6,166 nucleotides of DNA from Syntrophobacterales bacterium. Its GTDB lineage: Bacteria; Desulfobacterota; Desulfobaccia; Desulfobaccales; 0-14-0-80-60-11. The notes under the pieces were generated by a model. The model made no database searches and was not told the origin of the DNA. It saw nothing but the letters and a program-made list of their open reading frames with translations. Made by a program: the position numbers and the translations under genes. Of the stretch, positions 1-5,389 are shown piece by piece. Positions within the stretch are counted from its first letter, which is position 1. Every line of letters begins with the position of its first letter. The stretch lies in the NCBI GenBank assembly GCA_020052215.1, contig JAGVPN010000213.1, forward strand, positions 1-6,166, given 5' to 3'.

Positions 1-47
1 CCCAAGAAGGTCAGCCGGGGAATCGCTGGTTTTTAGGCAGGCTCAAC

Positions 48-1340
48 TCAGAAGGAGCCGCTGGCGGCGCAAGACGGCCCCGGTTGGTCCATCAGCCATT
101 CCTCGGCAAACAGCAGCGGAAAACTCCGGCAGAGTTCTTTTACCTGCGCTTCCAATTTCTGTAGCCGGGGCGTATCCGTGGTTGCCGACAGGGCCTGGTG
201 AATGAGTCCGGCGATAATCTCCATCTCCGGCTCCTTCATGCCCCGGGTGGTCAAGGCCGGGGTGCCGATACGGATACCGCTGGTGGTGCGAGGCGAGCGC
301 TGGTCGAAGGGGATGGAGTTCTTGTTGACCGTGATGCCGGCTTGATCCAGGGCCTCTTCCGCCTCCCGACCGGTGAGGCCGTTGGGAGTGAGGTCCAACA
401 GGATGAGATGAGTGTCGGTCCCGCCTGCCACCAGGCGGTATCCTTGCTTGATAAATTCCCGGGCCAGGATCCGGGCATTGGCCACGATCTGCTCCTGGTA
501 GCGCCGGAAAGAAGGCCCCAGGGCTTCCTTGAAGGCCACCGCCTTGGCCGAGATGATGTGCATGAGGGGGCCGCCCTGGATCCCCGGGAAGATCTGGCTG
601 TCCAACGACTTGCCGTATTGGGGTTGGGCCAGGATGAGGCCGCCCCGGGGGCCGCGCAGGGTCTTGTGGGTGGTTGAGGTGACGAAATCCGCGCAGGGCA
701 CCGGATTGGGGTGAATCCCGGCGGCGATCAACCCGGCGATATGGGCCATATCCACCATGAGATACGCCCCCACCTCCCGGGCAATTTCGCTGAAACGGTC
801 AAAATCCAGGGTCCGGGGATAGGCGCTGGCCCCAGCGACGATCAGCTTGGGGTGGTGCTGGCGGGCTAACTCCGCCACCACCTCAAAATCGACTTCTTCG
901 GTGTGGCGATCCACGCCGTAGGTTACGGCGTGGTAGAGGCGCCCGGAAAAATTCACCGGGGCGCCGTGGCTCAAATGGCCGCCATGGGCCAGGTCCATGC
1001 CCAAAATGGTATCACCGGGCTTAAGGAAGGAAAAATAGACGGCCATATTGGCCTGGGTGCCGGAATGGGGCTGCACATTGGCGTAGGTCGCCCCGAAGAG
1101 CTCCTTGACCCGACTCAGGGCCAGGTTTTCCGCGGTATCCACATATTCGCAACCGCCATAAAAGCGCCGGCCTGGATAGCCCTCGGCGTATTTATGGGTC
1201 AAAATGGAGCCCTGGGCCTGCAACACCGCGCCGCTGATGAAGTTTTCGGAGGCAATCATCTCCAACTTGTTCAGCTGGCGCTGGCGCTCACGTTCGATGA
1301 CAGCAAAAATTTCAGGGTCAGTGCGGGCCAGGTCTTCCAT
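48..1340 (-). CDS. glyA: Serine hydroxymethyltransferase
   Basis: This is a cytosolic PLP enzyme that converts serine and tetrahydrofolate to glycine and 5,10-methylene-tetrahydrofolate. The 430-residue product is full length; bacterial GlyA is usually about 415-420, and the excess is a short C-terminal tail ending PSCAASGSF. The family motifs are in order: IASENF (29-34), [13 protein letters not shown] (51-63), HSGTQAN (92-98), VDMAHIAG (196-203), [13 protein letters not shown] (222-234) with K226 as the expected Schiff-base lysine, and [14 protein letters not shown] (354-367) with R357 as the expected substrate carboxylate ligand. The start is supported by a GCAGGAG-type ribosome binding site 10 nt before ATG. 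It lies 20 bp behind rpiB and is almost surely co-transcribed with it. One small variation is TSTTHKT in place of the more usual TTTTHKT. Identification is secure. Confidence 0.98.
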   Translation of the reverse strand: MEDLARTDPEIFAVIERERQRQLNKLEMIASENFISGAVLQAQGSILTHKYAEGYPGRRFYGGCEYVDTAENLALSRVKELFGATYANVQPHSGTQANMAVYFSFLKPGDTILGMDLAHGGHLSHGAPVNFSGRLYHAVTYGVDRHTEEVDFEVVAELARQHHPKLIVAGASAYPRTLDFDRFSEIAREVGAYLMVDMAHIAGLIAAGIHPNPVPCADFVTSTTHKTLRGPRGGLILAQPQYGKSLDSQIFPGIQGGPLMHIISAKAVAFKEALGPSFRRYQEQIVANARILAREFIKQGYRLVAGGTDTHLILLDLTPNGLTGREAEEALDQAGITVNKNSIPFDQRSPRTTSGIRIGTPALTTRGMKEPEMEIIAGLIHQALSATTDTPRLQKLEAQVKELCRSFPLLFAEEWLMDQPGPSCAASGSF

Positions 1341-1360
1341 CCAGTTAAAACTCCTGCCGG

Positions 1361-1846
1361 TCAGGCCTCTTGGGCTAATCGTTCAAGTAGATCCAAACGC
1401 TCCTGGTGGCGGCCGCCATCAAACGGCGTATCGAGCCAGACCCGGACAATTTCCTTCCCCAGGTCGACCCCGATGACGCGGCCTCCCATAACCAGCAGGT
1501 TGGCGTCATTGTGGCGGCGGCTCATGGTGGCGCTAAAGACATCATGACACAGGGCGGCCCGGATGCCGGGGAAGCGGTTGGCCATGATACTCATGCCCAG
1601 GCCGGTGCCACATATAAGTATACCCCGGGTGTGGGGCCGCGCCAACACCGCTTCCACCACTTTTTTGCCATACTGCGGATAATGCACCGATTCATCCGGG
1701 CTGGCGCAGCCGAGGTCCACGTAGGGCACCTTAAGCTCGTGCAATAATTTGAGGATTTCCTGTTTCAACCCATGGCCGGCGTGATCGCAGCCGATGGCGA
1801 TGGTTTCCGGCTCAGCCGGCCCGGGCGGAGATGAAACTGATGACAT
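1361..1846 (-). CDS. rpiB: Ribose-5-phosphate isomerase B
   Basis: The enzyme interconverts ribose-5-phosphate and ribulose-5-phosphate in the non-oxidative pentose phosphate pathway. It belongs to the RpiB/LacA/LacB family, unrelated to RpiA. Seen in the 161-residue product: IAIGCDHAG (16-24), [12 protein letters not shown] (76-87) with C79 matching the catalytic cysteine of E. coli RpiB and T81 beside it, [10 protein letters not shown] (109-118) with H112 matching the ring-opening histidine, and GGRHQ near the C-terminus. Family members normally begin two or three residues before the IAIG strand. Here the first possible start gives about 12 extra residues rich in Ser and Pro ([15 protein letters not shown]), encoded inside the 3' end of acpP. 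No ATG, GTG or TTG occurs between that start and the core, so the extension is probably real. It is translationally tied to acpP by the 35-bp overlap. Confidence 0.97.
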   Translation of the reverse strand: MSSVSSPPGPAEPETIAIGCDHAGHGLKQEILKLLHELKVPYVDLGCASPDESVHYPQYGKKVVEAVLARPHTRGILICGTGLGMSIMANRFPGIRAALCHDVFSATMSRRHNDANLLVMGGRVIGVDLGKEIVRVWLDTPFDGGRHQERLDLLERLAQEA

Positions 1847-2048
1847 CCTGAACAGTCCTTAGTTTTTCCGCGTCCTCATCAGCGATTTCCATGCCGAATT
1901 CTTCTTCCATGGCCATGATCAATTCCACCAGGTCCAGGGAATCGGCCCCCAGGTCATCGACGAACACGGCTTCGGGCGTGGCCTCGGACCGGTCCACCCC
2001 CAATTTGTCCACGATTATGTCGATCACCTTTTCGTCAATTGCTCCCAT
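1812..2048 (-). CDS. acpP: Acyl carrier protein
   Basis: This is the small acidic four-helix protein that carries growing fatty acyl chains on a 4'-phosphopantetheine arm. The 78-residue length is typical. The attachment motif [15 protein letters not shown] (31-45) is intact, with S37 as the modified serine, followed by the helix III region [16 protein letters not shown] (48-63) and the ending TVQDVISFI (65-73). A strong AGGAGG site (2059-2064) stands 10 nt before ATG, consistent with the high expression expected of ACP. It follows fabG by 22 bp. Its last 35 bp overlap rpiB in another frame, so its C-terminal residues ISARAG are encoded by DNA that also encodes the start of RpiB. The fabF gene commonly found next is missing here. 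Confidence 0.98.
   Translation of the reverse strand: MGAIDEKVIDIIVDKLGVDRSEATPEAVFVDDLGADSLDLVELIMAMEEEFGMEIADEDAEKLRTVQDVISFISARAG
1856..1860 (-). promoter_or_regulatory. Ribosome binding site of rpiB inside acpP
   Basis: On the minus strand AAGGA stands 9 nt before the rpiB ATG and lies wholly within acpP codons. It supports the unusual overlapping start at 1846 and suggests that ribosomes re-initiate or are recruited while acpP is being translated. Confidence 0.6.
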
Positions 2049-2058
2049 TGTCCAAAAA

Positions 2059-2064
2059 CCTCCT
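2059..2064 (-). promoter_or_regulatory. Strong Shine-Dalgarno site of acpP
   Basis: A consensus AGGAGG reads on the minus strand 10 nt upstream of the acpP ATG, in the short fabG-acpP gap. It is the best ribosome binding site in the window. Confidence 0.8.
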
Positions 2065-2070
2065 ATTTTC

Positions 2071-2820
2071 TTAAACCATCAGCATTCCGCCGTTGACATG
2101 AATCACCTGACCGGTGATGTAGGTTGCGGCATCAGAAGCCAGGAAAGCCACCGCCTGGGCCACCTCTTCCGAGGTGCCGAAGCGACCCAAAGGGATTTGG
2201 GCCAACATCAGGTTCCGGGTGACTTCCGGTAAGGCCTCGGTCATTTCAGTCTGGATAAAACCCGGAGCCACGGCGTTGACCGTGATGTTCCGGGAGGCCA
2301 GTTCCCGGGCCACCGTCTTGGTGAGCCCGATCAGGCCGGCCTTGGAGGCCACGTAGTTGGCCTGGCCGGCGTTTCCCATAACGCCCACCACCGAACTGAT
2401 GTTGATGATGCGTCCGCCCCGCTGCTTGACCATGGGCCGGCTCACGGCCCGGATACAATTAAAGGCGCCCTTGAGATTGACCCCCAGGACCGCGTCCCAT
2501 TCGGTCTCTTTCATGCGGACGATGAGGTTGTCCCGGGTGATGCCGGCATTATTCACCAGGATATCCAGGCGTCCGCTCTCTTTGAGGATGTAATCCAGGC
2601 CCTGGTTGACCGCCGCGGCATCGGCCACATTGAATTCCACCAACCGGGCCGCAGCGCCTTTGGCCTCCACCTCTTGTTGGGTCCTGACGGCTTCCTCGCC
2701 TAAGACCACGTCGTTGAGATAGATGGTCAGGCCCGGTTGGGCCAGGGCCAGGGCAATGGCCCGGCCTATACCCCGGGCGCCGCCGGTCACCAATGCTATG
2801 CGGGAATTATCATTCATCAT
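2071..2820 (-). CDS. fabG: 3-oxoacyl-ACP reductase
   Basis: This classical short-chain dehydrogenase performs the first reduction of fatty acid elongation, 3-oxoacyl-ACP to 3-hydroxyacyl-ACP. Taking the ATG at 2820 gives 249 residues, close to the usual 244-250. Motifs: nucleotide-binding TGGARGIG (12-19), NNAG (90-93), catalytic S143 in INISS, then YVASK with Y156 and K160 (the 13-residue Ser-Tyr spacing matches E. coli FabG), PGFIQTEMT, and the C-terminal VNGGM. An acidic residue (D37) after the second strand could favour NADH over NADPH; this is a guess. The start is ambiguous. The ATG at 2820 (or 2817) fits homologue length but has no visible ribosome site, whereas a TTG at 2868 has one and would add a Gly/Pro/Arg-rich 16-residue leader. 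Adjacent acpP supports the fatty-acid role. Confidence 0.95.
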   Translation of the reverse strand: MMNDNSRIALVTGGARGIGRAIALALAQPGLTIYLNDVVLGEEAVRTQQEVEAKGAAARLVEFNVADAAAVNQGLDYILKESGRLDILVNNAGITRDNLIVRMKETEWDAVLGVNLKGAFNCIRAVSRPMVKQRGGRIINISSVVGVMGNAGQANYVASKAGLIGLTKTVARELASRNITVNAVAPGFIQTEMTEALPEVTRNLMLAQIPLGRFGTSEEVAQAVAFLASDAATYITGQVIHVNGGMLMV

Positions 2821-2876
2821 ATCGTCTGGCTGGGCGCCCGGTTGACCGCCGGATCGGACCCTGGGCAAACCTCAAG

Positions 2877-2884
2877 CTCCACCT
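2877..2884 (-). promoter_or_regulatory. Possible ribosome binding site for an upstream TTG start of fabG
   Basis: AGGTGGAG reads on the minus strand 8 nt before an in-frame TTG at 2866-2868. It is a better-placed site than anything before the ATG at 2820. Using it would give a 265-residue FabG with an atypical N-terminal extension, or it may initiate a short translated lead-in. Confidence 0.3.
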
Positions 2885-3060
2885 GGGGACGCCTAGGTCT
2901 GCTGGCTTAATTACATAGAACGAATTCGCCGAAAATGAAAGGGGTTTCTTATACTTTTTTTCACGTACAGCCCCTTCAATAGCCGGTTTGAAGAATTTTC
3001 GCAAAAACGCCGAAGTAAGGCATGTTCACCACCGCCTGGCTTTACCGTGAAAGGCCACCC

Positions 3061-3088
3061 GTAGGGGCGGTTCGCGAACCGCCCCTAC
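3061..3088. repeat. Perfect 28-bp palindrome of the GTAGGG repeat family
   Basis: The two 14-base halves GTAGGGGCGGTTCG and CGAACCGCCCCTAC are exact reverse complements with no spacer. The end sequence GTAGGGGCGG is shared with the two-hairpin element at 5332. It may be a minimal member of the same dispersed family. It could form a cruciform or an RNA hairpin; no T-run follows on either strand, so a factor-independent terminator is not supported. Confidence 0.9.
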
Positions 3089-3146
3089 AACGAACTTCAA
3101 GGTTGGAGGTGGCCCCAAGCAGCCATGGTGGTTTAGCTGATAGATG

Positions 3147-3166
3147 AAAGCTGACCGCTGAAAGCT
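3147..3166. repeat. 20-bp repeat, copy 1
   Basis: AAAGCTGACCGCTGAAAGCT recurs in inverted orientation at 5230-5249 with one mismatch (C to T at position 10). This copy ends 3 bp from the etfA stop codon, on its downstream side. Confidence 0.8.
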
Positions 3167-3169
3167 CTC

Positions 3170-4363
3170 TCAGCCCCGGTCCTTCTTGATTTCCTGGATC
3201 AGGGCCGGAACAATCTCGAACAGGTCCCCCACCAGGCCCACATCGGCCACCTGAAAGATGGGCGCCTGCGGGTCTTTGTTGATGGCCACGATGACATCGG
3301 AGGATTGCATCCCCACCACGTGCTGGCTGGCGCCGGAAATTCCGCAGGCGATGTAGAGCTTGGGGGAGACGGTCTTGCCGGTCTGGCCGATCTGCTGGGC
3401 GTAAGGAATCCAGCCGGCGTCCACCGCGGCCCGGGTGGCGCCTACTGCGCCCCCCAGCAAATCAGCCAGTTCTTCCAGCAGCTTGACCTGCTTGGCCTCT
3501 TTCAGGCCCCGGCCCCCGGCCACGATGACCTCCGCGGCGTTGAGGGGGATGCGCTCCTTGATTTCCGCCACGGTGCCCACAAAACGGCTGCGAGGCGATT
3601 TCCCCAGCGCGGCCAGATCCACCCGGACCACTTCCCCGGTGGGGGCGGCCGTCGGCAGAGCCGGCTTAAACACCCCGGGCCGGGCCGTGGCCATCTGGGG
3701 GTAGGTCCGGGGAGTGATGATGGTGGCCATGATATTGCCCCCGAAAGCCGGGCGGGTCTGGAGCAAGAGGCGTTGGTCCGGGTCGATGGCAAAGGCGGTG
3801 CAGTCCGCGGTGAGGCCGGTTTTGAGCGCCGCGGCCACCTGGGGGATAAAGGCCCGCCCCAGGTAGGTGGCCCCTGCCAGGATGATTTCGGGTTGAAATT
3901 TTCGGGCCAGCTCGCTCAAGGCCGCGGCATAGGTCTCTTCCAGAAAATCTTGTAAAAGCGGGTGCTCCGCCAGGTAGACCTGGTGAGCCCCGGCGGTGAG
4001 CAGGGCCTCGCTCAGGGGCGCCACCCCGTCCCCCAACAGGACCGCGGCCACCTTGACCCCTAAAACTTCGGCCAGGCGCCGGGCTTCCCCCAGGAGTTCA
4101 ATGGTCACCGGGGCCAACTCACCCCGGCGCTGTTCCGCGAAGACCCAGACGCCGTCGGGCGGCGTTTCGGGCCGGGGCGCCAGACCCTCGGTTTCGGGCA
4201 CGGCCAGGGCCTCCACCTCGCAGACCTCGACGCAGGCGCCGCAAAGATTGCAGCCGTCGCCGATGACCAGGGTTTCACCCTCCATCCGTAAGACCCCGAA
4301 CGGGCAGGCTTCCACACACTGGCCGCAGGCGATACATCTGTCGGCGAAAAAGATTAGATTCAT
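3170..4363 (-). CDS. etfA: Electron transfer flavoprotein alpha subunit with N-terminal ferredoxin domain
   Basis: This is the FAD-binding alpha subunit of a cytosolic electron transfer flavoprotein, fused to a 2[4Fe-4S] ferredoxin. The 397 residues exceed the usual ~320 by about the size of the extra domain. Residues 10-20 read CIACGQCVEAC followed by Pro, and residues 38-48 read CNLCGACVEVC followed by Glu, giving two complete four-cysteine cluster sites. Residues about 71-240 are the Etf N-terminal domain (GLTADCTAF 183-191, RPAFGGN 204-210). The C-terminal FAD domain has GGRGLK (283-288), TRAAVDAGW (310-318), QIGQTGK (324-330), YIACGISGASQH (337-348) and INKDPQAPIFQVADVGLVGDLF starting at 361. 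Such fusions are known, for example CarE of the Acetobacterium woodii caffeyl-CoA reductase complex, where the Etf takes part in flavin-based bifurcation; that role here is inference. It has its own promoter and is separated from etfB by another gene. Confidence 0.96.
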   Translation of the reverse strand: MNLIFFADRCIACGQCVEACPFGVLRMEGETLVIGDGCNLCGACVEVCEVEALAVPETEGLAPRPETPPDGVWVFAEQRRGELAPVTIELLGEARRLAEVLGVKVAAVLLGDGVAPLSEALLTAGAHQVYLAEHPLLQDFLEETYAAALSELARKFQPEIILAGATYLGRAFIPQVAAALKTGLTADCTAFAIDPDQRLLLQTRPAFGGNIMATIITPRTYPQMATARPGVFKPALPTAAPTGEVVRVDLAALGKSPRSRFVGTVAEIKERIPLNAAEVIVAGGRGLKEAKQVKLLEELADLLGGAVGATRAAVDAGWIPYAQQIGQTGKTVSPKLYIACGISGASQHVVGMQSSDVIVAINKDPQAPIFQVADVGLVGDLFEIVPALIQEIKKDRG

Positions 4364-4390
4364 ATCCCCTGAAAAGGTTTATCAGTTGTT

Positions 4391-4419
4391 ATTAAACCGA
4401 TTGAAGGTCAATGTGACAA
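4391..4419 (-). promoter_or_regulatory. Sigma70-type promoter of etfA
   Basis: On the minus strand, TTGTCA (4414-4419, 5 of 6 consensus) and TTTAAT (4391-4396, 5 of 6) are separated by exactly 17 bp. The predicted start of transcription is near 4384, giving a leader of about 20 nt before the etfA ATG. The ribosome site in that leader is weak: AGGGGA lies almost against the ATG. The promoter sits just past the repeat at 4425-4479. Confidence 0.6.
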
Positions 4420-4424
4420 TTTTT

Positions 4425-4479
4425 GTAGGGGGGGACCTATGTGTCCCCCCTGAGGGCGCACACGCAGGTGCGCCCCTAC
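4425..4479. repeat. Two-hairpin GTAGGGG repeat, copy A
   Basis: The element is bounded by GTAGGGG (4425-4431) and CCCCTAC (4473-4479). Inside are two perfect 8-bp stems: GGGGGGAC/GTCCCCCC (4429-4436 with 4443-4450, 6-nt loop) and GGGCGCAC/GTGCGCCC (4454-4461 with 4468-4475, 6-nt loop). It is preceded by TTTTT on the plus strand and starts 1 bp past the methyltransferase stop codon. Copy B at 5332-5389 has the same layout and orientation. It could act as an mRNA 3'-end stabiliser for the upstream gene; no U-tract follows in the direction of transcription. Confidence 0.88.
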
Positions 4480-4480
4480 T

Positions 4481-5221
4481 TTACCTGCCCTCTGTGGCCA
4501 ACACTTTGGTCTTTTTCTTCAGATACCTTATCGTCAGATAGAGGACCCCACTGAAAATAAAGAGTTTGATCCAGATGGCATCTATCAGCAATTTTCCATG
4601 GTTGAACAAACCGGCCAGCAATTCCAGGACCGTAAAGGTGGCGATGACGGCGAAAAAAGTGCCGTATTCCCGGTTAATGGCCGATTTCCAGGAAAAAGGC
4701 AGGGACGGCGGCCGCCAATTCCTGAACTTCGGGATAATGGCGGGGGTCGCATCGGCCCACTGTTTAAAGGCATCGCCGAATTTCTCCCGTAAAAAGGCTT
4801 CTTCCCGAAAGATGATCCGTTCATAGAAGATCGTAAAAAACAGGGTGATAATCGTGGTAAACCACACCGACTTCATGAACAGCGACAGCCCGAACCAGAT
4901 GATAAAGTTGCCCAAATAAATGGGGTTCCGCACCACGGCATACATGCCGGTGGTGTTCAGGGCCTCCGCCACCTGGCCTTTGGTATTGCGGCCCGAAGTC
5001 CCCCGGGGGACAAACCCCACGGTAAAGAAGCGGACTATTTGGCCCAGGAGCGCCAGCGCCAAACAACCGCCGTCCCAGGCCAGATCCAGGCGGCGGTCGG
5101 CAAACGGATACCGGAATTGCGCCAGGGCCAGGATAAACAACACGGCCATGACCAATGGCAGATAACTTCTCCACCTGAAGAAGTATTCCCCGGTTGTCTC
5201 GAATTGTTCCTGTAAGGCCAT
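4481..5221 (-). CDS. Isoprenylcysteine carboxyl methyltransferase-like membrane protein
   Basis: This is a predicted inner-membrane S-adenosylmethionine methyltransferase of the ICMT/PEMT-like superfamily. The 246-residue protein has about five or six hydrophobic segments (roughly 19-36, 51-71, 101-118, 119-135, 186-206 and 213-233) and ends in a basic tail (LKKKTK). The superfamily signature is clear: NTTGMYAVVRNPIYLGNF (89-106) with the R-N-P-x-Y-L-G core, then the SAM-side FREEAFLREKFGDAFKQW (138-155). The substrate cannot be read from sequence; relatives methylate prenylcysteine, phospholipids or lipid A phosphate (Leptospira LmtA), so a lipid or envelope substrate is plausible. The two extra C-terminal membrane segments lie beyond the signature. 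No ribosome site precedes the ATG, and the 20-bp repeat lies only 8 bp upstream. It looks poorer in GC than the Etf genes and separates them. It has no obvious functional link to Etf. Confidence 0.85.
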   Translation of the reverse strand: MALQEQFETTGEYFFRWRSYLPLVMAVLFILALAQFRYPFADRRLDLAWDGGCLALALLGQIVRFFTVGFVPRGTSGRNTKGQVAEALNTTGMYAVVRNPIYLGNFIIWFGLSLFMKSVWFTTIITLFFTIFYERIIFREEAFLREKFGDAFKQWADATPAIIPKFRNWRPPSLPFSWKSAINREYGTFFAVIATFTVLELLAGLFNHGKLLIDAIWIKLFIFSGVLYLTIRYLKKKTKVLATEGR

Positions 5222-5229
5222 GGAGGAGA

Positions 5230-5249
5230 AGCTTTCAGCAGTCAGCTTT
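5230..5249. repeat. 20-bp repeat, copy 2 (inverted)
   Basis: AGCTTTCAGCAGTCAGCTTT is the reverse complement of the copy at 3147-3166 with one mismatch. It occupies the place where the ribosome binding region of the methyltransferase gene would be expected to begin. Confidence 0.8.
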
Positions 5250-5251
5250 TC

Positions 5252-5272
5252 GTAGGGTGCGTCTCACGCACC
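5252..5272. repeat. Short GTAGGG hairpin
   Basis: GTAG runs into a perfect stem GGTGCGT/ACGCACC (5256-5262 with 5266-5272, loop CTC). Like copies A and B it is preceded by a T-tract (TTTTC). On the plus strand it is followed by ATTTTTTC, which looks like a terminator for plus-strand transcription, but no plus-strand gene is present. Confidence 0.7.
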
Positions 5273-5283
5273 ATTTTTTCCGG

Positions 5284-5304
5284 CTCCCAAGCTGGGCTTG
5301 GGAG
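5284..5304. repeat. 9-bp inverted repeat
   Basis: CTCCCAAGC and GCTTGGGAG pair perfectly around a 3-nt centre (TGG). No T-run follows in the direction of transcription. Function unknown; it is part of the chain of stems in this gap. Confidence 0.75.
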
Positions 5305-5312
5305 AGAGGACC

Positions 5313-5329
5313 AAAATATCTGATATTTT
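5313..5329. repeat. AT-rich palindrome
   Basis: AAAATATC and GATATTTT pair perfectly around a single T. It is the only AT-rich stem in the gap and has the symmetry of an operator for a dimeric regulator, but no regulator or promoter boxes can be tied to it. Confidence 0.65.
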
Positions 5330-5331
5330 TC

Positions 5332-5389
5332 GTAGGGGCGGACCTGTGTGTCCGCCCTCAGGTTGGACGCACCCGCAGGTGCGCCCTAC
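5332..5389. repeat. Two-hairpin GTAGGGG repeat, copy B
   Basis: The element has the same layout and orientation as copy A. It is bounded by GTAGGGG and CCCTAC, with stem GGGCGGAC/GTCCGCCC (5336-5343 with 5350-5357, 6-nt loop) and stem CGCAC/GTGCG (5368-5372 with 5379-5383, 6-nt loop). Shared runs with copy A include GACCT, TGTGTCC and GCAGGTGCG. Its end reaches into etfB: the TAG stop codon (5386-5388) is part of the repeat's terminal CCCTAC. Confidence 0.88.

Larger units (their letters stand above)
2821..3169. other. Intergenic region between etfA and fabG
   Basis: This 349-bp stretch has no gene I can support. It holds the perfect palindrome at 3061-3088, bracketed by GGCCACC (3053-3059) and GGTGGCC (3108-3114) that could extend the pairing, and one 20-bp repeat copy at 3147-3166. 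The part nearest fabG (about 2905-3010) is clearly more AT-rich and is where the promoter of the fabG-acpP-rpiB-glyA block should lie, but I find no pair of boxes with acceptable spacing. No U-tract terminator for etfA is visible. Confidence 0.6.
5222..5385. other. Hairpin-packed intergenic mosaic between etfB and the methyltransferase gene
   Basis: Almost the whole 164-bp gap is made of inverted repeats in series: the 20-bp repeat (5230-5249), then stems at 5256-5272, 5284-5304, 5313-5329, and the two stems of element B. I see no gene and no convincing promoter for the downstream methyltransferase gene, which may therefore depend on read-through from etfB. Confidence 0.7.

Noticed and set aside
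903..1547. Long plus-strand open frame opposite glyA and rpiB
   Set aside because: It is antisense to two securely identified genes, and GC-rich codon use explains the absence of stops.
2947..2982. Possible fabG promoter TTGAAG...TATAAG on the minus strand
   Set aside because: The boxes are 20 bp apart, too far for a normal sigma70 promoter, so I did not call it.
2810..3004. Open frame of 64 codons on the minus strand ahead of fabG, starting TTG
   Set aside because: There is no ribosome binding site, the composition is mixed, it resembles no family I know, and it runs into the fabG start. It covers the likely promoter area.
3305..3955. Plus-strand open frame of 216 codons opposite etfA
   Set aside because: It is a shadow of etfA, with His/Gly/Pro-rich composition and no domain features.
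5256..5279. Hairpin followed by a T-run, resembling a plus-strand terminator
   Set aside because: No plus-strand gene ends here, and the hairpin is better explained as a member of the GTAGGG repeat family.
4425..5389. CRISPR-like reading of the repeated GTAGGGG elements
   Set aside because: Two imperfect copies almost 1 kb apart with a gene between them are not a spaced array, and no cas genes are present.
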